Below are positions 28,322 to 36,953 of a stretch of DNA of 64,000 bases, one piece after another (the stretch's first letter is position 1; each line of letters begins with the position of its first letter). Location: the NCBI RefSeq assembly GCF_003583765.1, contig NZ_QXQA01000010.1, positions 1 through 64,000 on the forward strand. The letters are read 5' to 3'. The DNA is from Paenibacillus nanensis. Lineage in GTDB: Bacteria > Bacillota > Bacilli > Paenibacillales > Paenibacillaceae. The translations under genes were made by a program, and so were the position numbers. The notes under the pieces were generated by a model, which had not been told where the DNA came from, ran no database searches, and was given only the letters and a program-made list of their open reading frames with translations.

Positions 28322-29662
28322 TCATTCAAGAGTGGCCGGAAACAAGATCGTAAAGCTTGTTCCCCTTCCAATCTGACTTTGCACGTCGATTCTGCCTTGG
28401 TGCAGCAGTATATTTTGCTGGGCAATCGCCAGACCGAGGCCGGTTCCGCCGTTCGAACGCGCCCTAGAGCGGTCTGCCCGATAGAATCGGTTGAAAATAT
28501 GGGGCAGATCCTCTTCGGATATGCCATGCCCGCTGTCTTCAACGACGATTTGTACGAGTTCGCCTTGTTGGCCGGCATAGCGTACTTGATCGATTCGGAT
28601 GCGGACGCGTCCGCCGCTGTCCGTATAGTGGACGGCATTCGTCATAATATTGTACAAGGCCTGAAGAATGCGCTGTTTATCAACGGACGCCTCAATGTTC
28701 TCCTTGCCGGCTTGCACGGTTATTTCGATTTGTTTCTCTTCCGCCAAAAACTGGATTTTATCCGCCAAATCGTCCACCATGGCGGTCATATTTTCCGTTG
28801 TTTTTCGCAGCTCCGTTCCGCCGGCCTCCAGCTTGGATAAGTCGAGCACATCGTGCACCAATCGGGAAAGTCTCAGAACCTCATCAAGCAGCGATGACGT
28901 TTTAGCCGGAGACAAAGGGGTCTCCAGCTCCTGTGCAAGCTCCAGCTCTCCTTGGATGATCATGAGCGGCGTTTTCAGCTCGTGAGCGACATCGGACAGC
29001 AGCTGCTTGCGGGACTTCTCCAGACCGGTTAGGCTATCGTACATTTCTTGAAGAGCCCGTGATATCTGTCCGAATTCGTCCTTCCTTCGGACAGGCAGCG
29101 CGGCTTCAGGTTTACCCTTCTTCATGCTATCGATTCCCGCGACAATTTTCCGAATGGGATAAGTGAGCGTCCAGGTTAACAACAAGATGATGATTAGCGC
29201 CGCAGCGGAGGTTAGCAGCAGGGATACAAGCGTAATATTAGGCAAAATGCCATACCACAGCGACCTGAATTCGAACGTCTTGACCTGGCGTTCGTTCATT
29301 GCATACAGCTTGCCTATCTCGCGTTCATTCCAAAACAGCTTTAGCGGGACGCCGCCCTCGGCAATGCCTGAAAAGGAGAGATTCCCTTTGCGGTATAACG
29401 TATCTCCGTCCGCCGTCATCGCGATTTCAAGAAACGGCGCGCTGTGTTCGAGCGCAGCTTCGCTTACTCCCGCCCACGACTCCTCATGCTCCGCGTAATA
29501 ACGTTCGAATTCCTCCTTCAGAGCTGTAAAGCTGGCCTTATCCTCCTCATAAGCGTAATCCCGTATGATATAAAATTGAATCTGGGTGACGGCGAATAGA
29601 CAGAACAAGATAAACAGGACCAGAATGCCCGTAGACAATAGGAGTTTGCTTCTAATTTTCAT
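28322..29662 (-). CDS. Sensor histidine kinase next to the copper oxidase
   Basis: A 446-residue kinase with a membrane segment at about residues 5-27, an external sensor of about 125 residues, a second membrane segment at about 150-172, HAMP, then the HisKA box LLSDVAHELKTPLMIIQG and ATPase motifs IMTNAVHYTDSG, DSGHGISEEDL and GTGLGLAIAQ. The ATG at 29662 overlaps the end of the response regulator gene by 11 bases. The pair is divergent from a multicopper oxidase gene. A copper or redox signal is therefore plausible, though no Met/His-rich metal site is obvious in the sensor. Confidence 0.9.
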   Translation of the reverse strand: MKIRSKLLLSTGILVLFILFCLFAVTQIQFYIIRDYAYEEDKASFTALKEEFERYYAEHEESWAGVSEAALEHSAPFLEIAMTADGDTLYRKGNLSFSGIAEGGVPLKLFWNEREIGKLYAMNERQVKTFEFRSLWYGILPNITLVSLLLTSAAALIIILLLTWTLTYPIRKIVAGIDSMKKGKPEAALPVRRKDEFGQISRALQEMYDSLTGLEKSRKQLLSDVAHELKTPLMIIQGELELAQELETPLSPAKTSSLLDEVLRLSRLVHDVLDLSKLEAGGTELRKTTENMTAMVDDLADKIQFLAEEKQIEITVQAGKENIEASVDKQRILQALYNIMTNAVHYTDSGGRVRIRIDQVRYAGQQGELVQIVVEDSGHGISEEDLPHIFNRFYRADRSRARSNGGTGLGLAIAQQNILLHQGRIDVQSQIGRGTSFTILFPATLE

Positions 29663-30344
29663 GGTTGGTCCCAAAACGATACCCGAATCCGTACACGGTC
29701 TGGATATAAGCGGACGGATCGGGATCGAGCTTCTTGCGCAGCTTGCTGATATGGGCGTCAACTGTCCGTTCGTCGATCACAAATTCTTCTTCAAACGCAT
29801 GCTGCAGCAGCTGCATTCGGCTGAAGACCCTGCTCGGCTTCGAGGCCAGCAAATGAAGCAGCTTGAATTCGGTCGGCGTAAGCCGCAGCTCCTGCGTTCC
29901 CTTAAACACTTGCAGGCTATCCTCGCGTATAATCAAATCGCCTCTTCGCAGCACGCTGCCTTGCTCGCTGCTATCCGCCCTGTTCATTCGCCGAAGTAAA
30001 GACCGGATGCGCGCCGACAGCTCTCTTAAGCTGAACGGCTTCGTCAAATAGTCGTCAGCTCCGACTTCCAAGCCGACGATTTTATCGGTCTCTTCATTTT
30101 TTGCCGTTACCATAATGATGCCAGGCTCCCCGATTTCGCGAAAGCGGCGGCACGCGTCCAGCCCGTTCATCTGCGGGAGCATCCAGTCCAGGATAACGAT
30201 GTCCGGCTTGTGATCGGCGAACAGCTGAACGGCCGCCTTCCCGTCCCTGGCCGTCAAAATTTCATAGCCCTCATTGAGGAGATAAGCTTCCATCAGCGAT
30301 AATATTTTCTCTTCGTCCTCCACGAGCAATACTTTGATTCCCAT
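29652..30344 (-). CDS. OmpR-type response regulator
   Basis: A 230-residue regulator. The receiver has VEDEEK, phospho-acceptor in ILDWMLPQMNG, TAKNEE and the intact LTKPFS switch; the winged-helix domain ends in TVYGFGYRFGTNHEN. The start at 30344 follows GGGGAGGGG by six bases, so the long frame to 30443 is not used. It is co-transcribed with the overlapping kinase gene. The 164-bp gap to the divergent multicopper oxidase gene is the natural place for its binding site. Confidence 0.9.
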   Translation of the reverse strand: MGIKVLLVEDEEKILSLMEAYLLNEGYEILTARDGKAAVQLFADHKPDIVILDWMLPQMNGLDACRRFREIGEPGIIMVTAKNEETDKIVGLEVGADDYLTKPFSLRELSARIRSLLRRMNRADSSEQGSVLRRGDLIIREDSLQVFKGTQELRLTPTEFKLLHLLASKPSRVFSRMQLLQHAFEEEFVIDERTVDAHISKLRKKLDPDPSAYIQTVYGFGYRFGTNHEN

Positions 30345-30508
30345 GCACAGCCCCTCCCCGGAAACGCATTCTATGAGTCTATTATATCGAATGACGAAAA
30401 GCCGTAACGCAAGCATCATCACCTCTCGATAGAGTCGCAACAAGTTCGCAACATTCCGGTGCTATTCTAACATCATATTCAAATTCTGGAAACGAAAAAG
30501 GTGAAGAG

Positions 30509-32605
30509 ATGATCGTATTTGCGAACTTTGCTGGCATTCCCCTAGCGTTTGTCATGACAATATTGTGGGCGCTTGCCGGATGCGTGACGACGGTGCTCTG
30601 TTATGTAGCGAGCCCTCGCTGGTTGAAGCGTTGGACATCGGTATGCATTGGAATCAGCTGCGTTGCTCTCCTGCTTGGAGCCGGATGGTATGCTTTGCAG
30701 CTATTGTTGTATGCCAATAACGGCTGGTTATTGGTAGAAGGGACAGTGAAAGCCGTTGTTCCCGTCATGGCGGTGTCTCATTTGGCATTTATGCTGTTCA
30801 CGCTGCCGAAGCTGAACAAGATTCGGGCAGAGGCCGGAAAATCTGCGGCGGAAGCGCGGAACACCGCGAGTCATCCGATGGTCGTTATCCCTGTCTATGC
30901 GGTTGCGGCAGCTTCCGGCTTGTGCGCGCTCAGTAACATTTTTGCCCAGCCCGTTATGCCAAGCCTGCTCGAAATGATGCAACGGCCTGCACTGCTTCTT
31001 GTTCTCTTAATTTTACCTTCGTTTGTTGTCTTGAAAAGGTACCGAACCGTTCTAAGCGGGCAGCAAGCGGAGAGACCTTTCTGGAAAAAGCTCCTGACGG
31101 CGGCCGTTACGGCGGCTGGAACCCTATTTTTGCTATGTGCGGTTGTTTTTGCGGCATCGCTTTATGGAATCAATGCCTCCAAGCTGCCGGAAGCCTCCGA
31201 TATGATGAACCATCATCTGCTGGATGAGGGAGGCGGATCGCCTACGATGATGTCCGGACATTCTACGCATCAGGATCATGGCGGCATGGTTGAAGTGGCG
31301 TCGCTGACAGGCGACCTTGCCGCTCCGGCGGATCGAAAGTTCGAGCTCGTCGCCCAGCAGCAGAAAATACGTCTCTCCTCCGGCGCCGTCGTCGATGCCT
31401 GGACCTATAACGGAGAGCTTGCGCCGGAGCTTCGCGTGCGTTATGGGGACATGGTGGAAGTGAAGCTCGTGAACAAAGATATCGACGCTGGCGTGACGAT
31501 CCATTGGCACGGCTACAACGTGCCGAACGCGATGGACGGCGTGCCCGGCATGACCCAGAATGTCGTTAAACCGGGCGAGTCGTTTACTTATAAATTCCGC
31601 GCGGAGCAAGAAGGAACCTACTGGTTTCACTCCCATCAGCAAGCCTCCGAGCAGGTTGTGAAGGGACTTTTCGGCTCGCTTATCGTCGAATCGAAGAATA
31701 AGGCGGGAAACGTCGATGAAGAGCTGATTTTGATTAATCATGACTGGGTTACCGATCAGGGAGAGAAGACCGCTTTTGGAGAGGAAGATGAGACGCAAAC
31801 AAAGCAGGTGGAGCCTGGCCGGAAAGTTAAACTGAGAATCATCAACACGGACAATTACTCGCAAAAATATAGGCTTCAGGGGACCGGTTATCAAATAACG
31901 GCCATTGACGGAGTGGACATTCAAGAGCCGGGACAATTGACGGATCGAACCGCGTTCCGGGTTGCCTCCGGCGGACGATATGATCTTTCTTTTACAATGC
32001 CGGAACATCCCGTTCAGTTTAAAATGGGAGACGGTAAGGATGCTGAAAGTCCCGGCGTTATTTTCTATAGCGATACGCTGCCGGAAATGCAGCCCTTCGA
32101 AAAGGAATCGGAGCTGTTCGATCCCTCGCATTATGGAAAGCCCGTCGTCAATGAATTAACGACCGCGGCGGCGTTCGACCGGGAATTTGTCATGATCCTT
32201 GGGAACGAGATGGGATTCTATAACGGAAAGTTCCATTTCCTTTGGACGATTAACGGGAAGGTTCACCCCCATACGCCAACCTTTGTTGTCAAAGAAGGCG
32301 ATAAAGTGAAAACAACCTTCGTGAATCGGAGTCTTACCGAGCATCCGATGCATCTCCACGGCCATCATATGATCGTATTGAAAAAGAACGGCAGGGAGGT
32401 AGCGACGCCATGGTACACCGACACGTTAAACGTCTATGCCGGCGAAACGTACGAGGTGGCGTTCCTCGCCAACAATCCCGGCATGTGGATGGACCATTGC
32501 CATAACCTCGATCATGCGAAGACGGGGATGATCCTGCACCTCATGTATGACCATGTGCTTCCTTCGTACGAAGTGGGCACAAGGTCCGGTAATTTGCCGG
32601 ATTAA
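30509..32605 (+). CDS. Multicopper oxidase with N-terminal six-helix membrane domain
   Basis: A 698-residue protein in two parts. Residues 1-215 hold about six membrane segments (near 5-32, 42-68, 78-98, 128-150, 155-175, 190-215). A His/Met-rich linker (MMSGHSTHQDHGGM) leads to an extracellular multicopper oxidase: the trinuclear and type 1 copper ligands are visible in IHWHGY, YWFHSHQQ, HPMHLHGHH and the blue-copper HCHNLDHAKTGM. Such enzymes oxidise Cu(I), other metals or phenols with oxygen. AAAGGTG precedes the ATG. It is divergent from a two-component pair, possibly its regulator. A terminator follows. Confidence 0.9.
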   Translation: MIVFANFAGIPLAFVMTILWALAGCVTTVLCYVASPRWLKRWTSVCIGISCVALLLGAGWYALQLLLYANNGWLLVEGTVKAVVPVMAVSHLAFMLFTLPKLNKIRAEAGKSAAEARNTASHPMVVIPVYAVAAASGLCALSNIFAQPVMPSLLEMMQRPALLLVLLILPSFVVLKRYRTVLSGQQAERPFWKKLLTAAVTAAGTLFLLCAVVFAASLYGINASKLPEASDMMNHHLLDEGGGSPTMMSGHSTHQDHGGMVEVASLTGDLAAPADRKFELVAQQQKIRLSSGAVVDAWTYNGELAPELRVRYGDMVEVKLVNKDIDAGVTIHWHGYNVPNAMDGVPGMTQNVVKPGESFTYKFRAEQEGTYWFHSHQQASEQVVKGLFGSLIVESKNKAGNVDEELILINHDWVTDQGEKTAFGEEDETQTKQVEPGRKVKLRIINTDNYSQKYRLQGTGYQITAIDGVDIQEPGQLTDRTAFRVASGGRYDLSFTMPEHPVQFKMGDGKDAESPGVIFYSDTLPEMQPFEKESELFDPSHYGKPVVNELTTAAAFDREFVMILGNEMGFYNGKFHFLWTINGKVHPHTPTFVVKEGDKVKTTFVNRSLTEHPMHLHGHHMIVLKKNGREVATPWYTDTLNVYAGETYEVAFLANNPGMWMDHCHNLDHAKTGMILHLMYDHVLPSYEVGTRSGNLPD

Positions 32606-32644
32606 CGTATAGGAGTCCGTGAAATGACGGAATGATTGGATGGC

Positions 32645-32672
32645 AGCCGGTCGGAATGACCGGCTTTTTTTT
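32645..32672 (+). terminator. Intrinsic terminator after the copper oxidase
   Basis: AGCCGGTC (32645-32652) pairs with GACCGGCT (32658-32665), followed by a run of T. Confidence 0.85.
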
Positions 32673-32730
32673 ATCGACCGGATACGAAGCGCTTCCCATG
32701 AAGCCGGAACTCTGTTACGATAAACGCATA

Positions 32731-32752
32731 CTTATTAAATGCGTTTAATAAG
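32731..32752 (+). promoter_or_regulatory. Palindromic operator before the ROK regulator
   Basis: CTTATTAAA and TTTAATAAG form a perfect inverted repeat of nine bases per arm around TGCG. Its place 25 bases upstream of the ROK start suggests autoregulation, and it resembles NagC/XylR-like operators in general form. Confidence 0.7.
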
Positions 32753-32777
32753 TTCTTGTAATCGAGGTGATGGTTCT

Positions 32778-33803
32778 ATGAACGAGAGAATTTCGACGCC
32801 GAAGGAAATGAAGAAGGCGGTTCTGAGAGGCATACGGTCCGTGCTGCTGGCGTCCGGAAGCGCGACGAAGGCGGAGCTAAGCGAAAAGCTAGGCATCAGC
32901 TTTCCGACGATCAGCAAGGTTGTCGCCCAGATGGAAGAGGCGGGCGAGCTGCTGGACGCCGGACTAGACCTCTCAAGCGGCGGCAGAAGGGCGCAGCGTT
33001 ACGCGTACAACCCGGATTATAAGCTGGGCGCGGCGCTGTTTCTCGAGAAATCGGAAACGCAGTATACGATTTACAACGCCTTAGGCGAAGTGAAGGAGCA
33101 AGGAACGGCTCCCGGCTTCCTGTTTGACGACATCGAGGCGCTGGCGAAGCATATAGAGGCTTTGCTTGATCGGTTTCCTCGAATCCGCTCGCTCTCCTTC
33201 GGTGTGCCCGGAGCGGTGGACGGGGGGCGCATCATCTTTATACCGGGATACGAGAAGTTCCAGCATTTCGACCTGAAAGGTTATTTTGAACAGCGGTTTG
33301 CGATTCCAGTCGTGGCGGAGAACGATATGAACGCGGCGGTGTTGGGCTATTACGACCGGGTGAGCGCCGGCGAGAGCCCGTCGCTGATCTATCTGTATTT
33401 CGGTCAAAACGGACCGGGCGCGGGCATTCTGATAGGAGGTCAAGTCGTGAGAGGGATGACTTCCTTTTCGGGCGAGGTGTCGTTCGTGCCGCTGTATGAC
33501 GCTCATAACTTTCAGCAAGCGATAGCAAGCGCCGGCGGGGCGGCTAGCGTCATGCGGGAGTCGGCCGGCGTTGATGCCGTGAGCCGGCTGATTGCTGCGT
33601 TTACGGCGATATTGAATCCGAGTGCCGTGATATTCTGCCAAGATGAAGTAAGCGGGGAGCTTCTGGACGCGATCGCGGCAAGAAGCGCTTCCTATATCGC
33701 TAAGGAGCATCTTCCGAGGCTTATGGCAAGCGATTGGAAGGAAGATTATTTGAACGGACTGAAGAGACTCGGACTGCAAGTCATGATTTCTACAGACGAA
33801 TGA
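32778..33803 (+). CDS. ROK-family transcriptional regulator
   Basis: A 341-residue regulator. An N-terminal winged helix (ATKAELSEKLGISFPTISKVV, read as two blocks AELSEKLGISF and PTISKVVAQME) is fused to a sugar-kinase-like ROK domain with SFGVPGAVDGG, AENDMNAAV and GQNGPGAGILIGG. The usual zinc motif CxCGxxGC is not present, and the ATP/phosphate site appears eroded, so it is a sugar-sensing repressor rather than a kinase. The ATG at 32778 follows GAGGTGATGG. The MFS gene starts 24 bases after its stop. It probably controls that transporter through the palindrome at 32731-32752. Confidence 0.85.
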   Translation: MNERISTPKEMKKAVLRGIRSVLLASGSATKAELSEKLGISFPTISKVVAQMEEAGELLDAGLDLSSGGRRAQRYAYNPDYKLGAALFLEKSETQYTIYNALGEVKEQGTAPGFLFDDIEALAKHIEALLDRFPRIRSLSFGVPGAVDGGRIIFIPGYEKFQHFDLKGYFEQRFAIPVVAENDMNAAVLGYYDRVSAGESPSLIYLYFGQNGPGAGILIGGQVVRGMTSFSGEVSFVPLYDAHNFQQAIASAGGAASVMRESAGVDAVSRLIAAFTAILNPSAVIFCQDEVSGELLDAIAARSASYIAKEHLPRLMASDWKEDYLNGLKRLGLQVMISTDE

Positions 33804-33827
33804 AATGGATAGACAGGAGCTGCAAAT

Positions 33828-35045
33828 ATGGCAACAATTTTACTTCTTATTATTTATTTGGCTTTTATCAGTCTTGGTCTGCCGGATTCCTTGCTTGGCT
33901 CGGCATGGCCGATCATGCGGGCGAATCTGGACGCCCCGTTTGGAATGGCTGGGGTGTTGTCGATGACGGTTACGGTCGGCACGATCGTGTCCAGCTTATT
34001 GAGCGGAGCCGTTGTGCGCAAGTTTGGCACGGGGGCTGTGACGCTTATAAGCTGTATTATGACGGCTGGGGCGCTGGCGGGATTCTCGTATGCGCCGTCC
34101 ATCCTATGGCTGATCGTCTGCGCCATCCCGCTTGGACTCGGCGGCGGGGCTGTCGATGCGGGGCTCAATCACTACGTCGCGGAGCGGTACAAAGCCCACC
34201 ATATGAGCTGGCTGCATTGCTTCTGGGGCGTCGGCGCGACGGCGGGCCCGATGATTATGGCGGCCTTTTTATCGGGGGATAGCTCTTGGAGAGACGGTTA
34301 TTTAACCGTAGCGGGCATTCAGTTCGCGCTGGTGATCGTCCTTTTCGTCACGCTCCCGCTGTGGAAGTCCCGCAGCGTGAATCAAGGCGCTGTTTTGGAT
34401 GCGGAGCAGACGGAGACGGAGATGTCTCTTGGCAACGAGGGGTTGCCGAAAATGCGCATGAGTGGCGTTACGTACGCGCTCGCGTCGTTCTTGTTCTATT
34501 GCGGAGTCGAGATTACGGTAGGCTTGTGGGGCAGCAGTTATTTGGTGAAGGAGAGAGGTCTGCTTGCGGACCAGGCGGCGCAGTGGGTGGCGATTTATTT
34601 TGCGGGCATTACGATTGGAAGGCTGATTACGGGCTTCATTACGTTCAAGCTGAGCAACCGGCTGCTCATCCGGGGCGGCCAGGCGACGGCGCTAGCCGGG
34701 GCGCTTCTTCTGCTGCTTCCGCTTCCGACCGGTTTCTCGCTTGCCGGATTGCTAATTATGGGACTGGGGCTTGCGCCGATTTATCCGTGCATGCTGCATG
34801 AGACGCCCGCGCGGTTCGGCAAGGAACAGGCTGGGCGCATTATGGGCTATCAGATGGCGGTCGCCTATACGGGAAGCACCTTAATGCCGCCGCTTCTAGG
34901 GCTGCTTGCCGGGTTCGCGGGCATCGGCATCTTCCCGCTCTATATTGTTCTGTCAGCTGGAGCGATGCTGCTGTGCTCGGAACGGTTGAACGTGCTTTTG
35001 AATAAACGGAAGGAGCGCGCGTCTGAGATTGGCGTTCCGCTCTAA
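33828..35045 (+). CDS. MFS transporter, sugar-permease-like
   Basis: A 405-residue major facilitator with about 12 membrane segments. It opens with AFISLGLPDSLLGSAWP and carries LGLGGGAVDAGLNHYVAE at about residues 104-121 and MGLGLAPIYPCMLHETP near residue 312. These phrases are typical of a group of Firmicute MFS proteins distantly related to FucP-like sugar symporters. CAGGAG precedes the ATG. It is coupled to the ROK regulator gene, so the substrate is probably the sugar sensed by that regulator. A terminator follows. Confidence 0.82.
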   Translation: MATILLLIIYLAFISLGLPDSLLGSAWPIMRANLDAPFGMAGVLSMTVTVGTIVSSLLSGAVVRKFGTGAVTLISCIMTAGALAGFSYAPSILWLIVCAIPLGLGGGAVDAGLNHYVAERYKAHHMSWLHCFWGVGATAGPMIMAAFLSGDSSWRDGYLTVAGIQFALVIVLFVTLPLWKSRSVNQGAVLDAEQTETEMSLGNEGLPKMRMSGVTYALASFLFYCGVEITVGLWGSSYLVKERGLLADQAAQWVAIYFAGITIGRLITGFITFKLSNRLLIRGGQATALAGALLLLLPLPTGFSLAGLLIMGLGLAPIYPCMLHETPARFGKEQAGRIMGYQMAVAYTGSTLMPPLLGLLAGFAGIGIFPLYIVLSAGAMLLCSERLNVLLNKRKERASEIGVPL

Positions 35046-35056
35046 TGAATCAAGGG

Positions 35057-35086
35057 CAGCCGGTCGAAGGGACCGGCTGCTTTTTT
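35057..35086 (+). terminator. Intrinsic terminator after the MFS gene
   Basis: GCAGCCGGTC (35057-35066) pairs with GACCGGCTGC (35071-35080), then TTTTTT. Confidence 0.85.
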
Positions 35087-35089
35087 GCA

Positions 35090-35695
35090 TCACACGACCT
35101 TCGCTCCATAGGAAATAGCAACCAGCACACATTGCTCCTTATCCATCCTCAGCCCTGAAATGGCAAAGGTTTTGAAATCGACTCCTTCCATAACGGCTCC
35201 TCTAGCATCGGCTCCCTGCAAATTGGCTTTTGCCAGTACCGCCATCGTGAAATCGCAATTTCGTAAATCGGCCTTTTCCAGATTGGCTCCCGATAAATCG
35301 GCCTCATAAAATTTAATACCTCGCAAATCCTGTCTAACGAGCCGGGCGTGCCTCAAATTCGTATAGGACCAGTCGCCTTGAAGGATGGAGATCCCGTCCA
35401 GATTCGCGTTTGAGAACTCGGAGCCGATCATTTTACAATCCTCAAATTTGGCCACAAAGAGATTCGCGCTGCTGAAGCTGCAATTCTCGAACGCCGTTTC
35501 TTTATGAATGGAACCGTTTAGTGACGCCCCAGTGAAGTTGCACTGCGTGAAACGGCAGTTCATGGACGATATCTCCTCCAAGGATCCGTTCGAGAACGAG
35601 CATCGGGCAAAGGTGCAATTGATAAGCTCGCCGTATCTTAAATCACGGCCTCCAAAATCGACGTCTTCAAACTTTTGGTTGATATGCTGAAACAT
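35090..35695 (-). CDS. Pentapeptide-repeat protein
   Basis: A 201-residue protein made of A(D/N)LxX pentapeptide repeats along its whole length, for example FSSANLFVAKFEDC, FSNANLDG, ADLSGANLEKADLRNCDF and AKANLQGADARGA. Such repeats fold into a right-handed quadrilateral beta-helix. Some members (Qnr, MfpA, McbG) mimic DNA and protect gyrase; others have no known role. The size is close to Qnr proteins, but I see no firm evidence for quinolone resistance. GGGAGG lies seven bases before the ATG at 35695. It stands alone, convergent with the MFS gene. Confidence 0.85.
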   Translation of the reverse strand: MFQHINQKFEDVDFGGRDLRYGELINCTFARCSFSNGSLEEISSMNCRFTQCNFTGASLNGSIHKETAFENCSFSSANLFVAKFEDCKMIGSEFSNANLDGISILQGDWSYTNLRHARLVRQDLRGIKFYEADLSGANLEKADLRNCDFTMAVLAKANLQGADARGAVMEGVDFKTFAISGLRMDKEQCVLVAISYGAKVV

Positions 35696-35978
35696 AAAAG
35701 GGCCTCCCGCTGGGCAAAAGTGGTGGAAACAGCATGATTTATAGCGTAAATAAGGCTTACCTGAACGTGTTCGAAGTGAAATACCGCTTTTACTATAGCA
35801 CACGGGTGTCAAGTACCGTTGTAAGCCTGCTTAAAAGTCAAGGTCTTTTTTTCTATGCCGTTCAGAGGCTGCGGAGCGTCCCTGTACCGGAAAGAGTCTT
35901 TGCATTTTACTGCCACTTGAACATTGTCATGCTCATGATATGATGAACGTAGATACTAGTACAAAGGAGCTACTTCAT

Positions 35979-36953
35979 TTGCGGAAAACGGTCATAGGTA
36001 TACTTGGCCTCCTATGTATAACGCTTTGTTATTTCACCTTCGTGTCGGCGGAGAAGGCGTTCCGCTCCGACTGGAAGCTGCCGCAGCCGACGGATGCTAT
36101 GCAGTCCCAATACCGGCTTGTGCTGATTACGCAAGAGCTGGAGATGCCGTTCTGGAAAAAGGTTGGCGAGGGAGCGGAGAAGCAGGCGCAGCAAGAGGGG
36201 GCCAGCCTTGAGGTATGGGGAAGCTACGGCAATCAGGAGGATTTTTTGAAAAAAATTGAAATTGCGATCGATACGAAGGTGGACGGTATCATCGTGCAAG
36301 GCTTGGACACGGAAAGCTTTAAAAATTTGACGAAGGTGAAGGCGGCTTTTCACGGTATCCCTGTCATTACCGTCGCGAATGATGTGCCGATGTCGGAAAG
36401 CTTGAGGAGGACGTATGTCGGCTCAGACCAATATCAGGCGGGAAAGATGATCGCGAATCAGCTTGTCCAGGATATGGGGACGGAAGGGACCGTTATCCTG
36501 CTCGCCGATGCGCATCAGGAGTATTACCAGAAGCAGCGGGTGAGCGGCATTCAGGACGTGCTGAAGAGCTACCCGAACGTTCGGACCGAATATGCGGAGA
36601 CGCCGGATACAAGGGAGCAGATCATCGCCACTACGAGGGATTTGATGAATCGCCTGCCCGATGTGGACGCCTTCATCGCGGTCAACGCGGACTTAGCGGA
36701 GGCGATGCTGCTGGAGGTCGGCAGGCGTTCGCAAATCGAGCCGTATCATATCTACTCCTTCGATGACGGACGCGAGTCGCTCAGACTGATGCAGCAGGGC
36801 AAGCTCGACGGCATGATCGAGCAGTCGCCCGAAATGATGGGCCAGATCAGCGTAGACATGATGCTGCAATGGCTGAGGGGAGAGACGGTTCCGCTCGATA
36901 TGAACGGCTACTTAACCGAAATCAGAATGTTAAAGGCGATGGACGCGCAATGA
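35979..36953 (+). CDS. Membrane-anchored sugar-binding protein of a three-component sensor
   Basis: A 324-residue protein with an uncleaved-looking N-terminal membrane segment (about residues 5-24, no lipobox) and a type 1 periplasmic-binding fold: LVLITQELEMPFWKKVGEGA, DGIIVQGLDTESF, PVITVANDVPMSES, TYVGSDQYQAG. The TTG start at 35979 has AAAGGAG nine bases upstream. Its stop overlaps the kinase ATG. This arrangement matches the XylFII-LytS-YesN system of Clostridium beijerinckii, where a membrane-linked binding protein presents xylose to the kinase. A sensing rather than transport role is therefore likely; the sugar is not proven. Confidence 0.85.
   Translation: MRKTVIGILGLLCITLCYFTFVSAEKAFRSDWKLPQPTDAMQSQYRLVLITQELEMPFWKKVGEGAEKQAQQEGASLEVWGSYGNQEDFLKKIEIAIDTKVDGIIVQGLDTESFKNLTKVKAAFHGIPVITVANDVPMSESLRRTYVGSDQYQAGKMIANQLVQDMGTEGTVILLADAHQEYYQKQRVSGIQDVLKSYPNVRTEYAETPDTREQIIATTRDLMNRLPDVDAFIAVNADLAEAMLLEVGRRSQIEPYHIYSFDDGRESLRLMQQGKLDGMIEQSPEMMGQISVDMMLQWLRGETVPLDMNGYLTEIRMLKAMDAQ

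Noticed and set aside
31133-32131. A 332-codon frame antisense to the multicopper oxidase
   Set aside because: Shadow frame: the plus strand has all copper ligands in order.
35734-35943. Plus-strand 69-codon frame before the sugar-sensor genes
   Set aside because: No ribosome site, composition unlike a folded protein, and it overlaps the upstream region of the pentapeptide gene.
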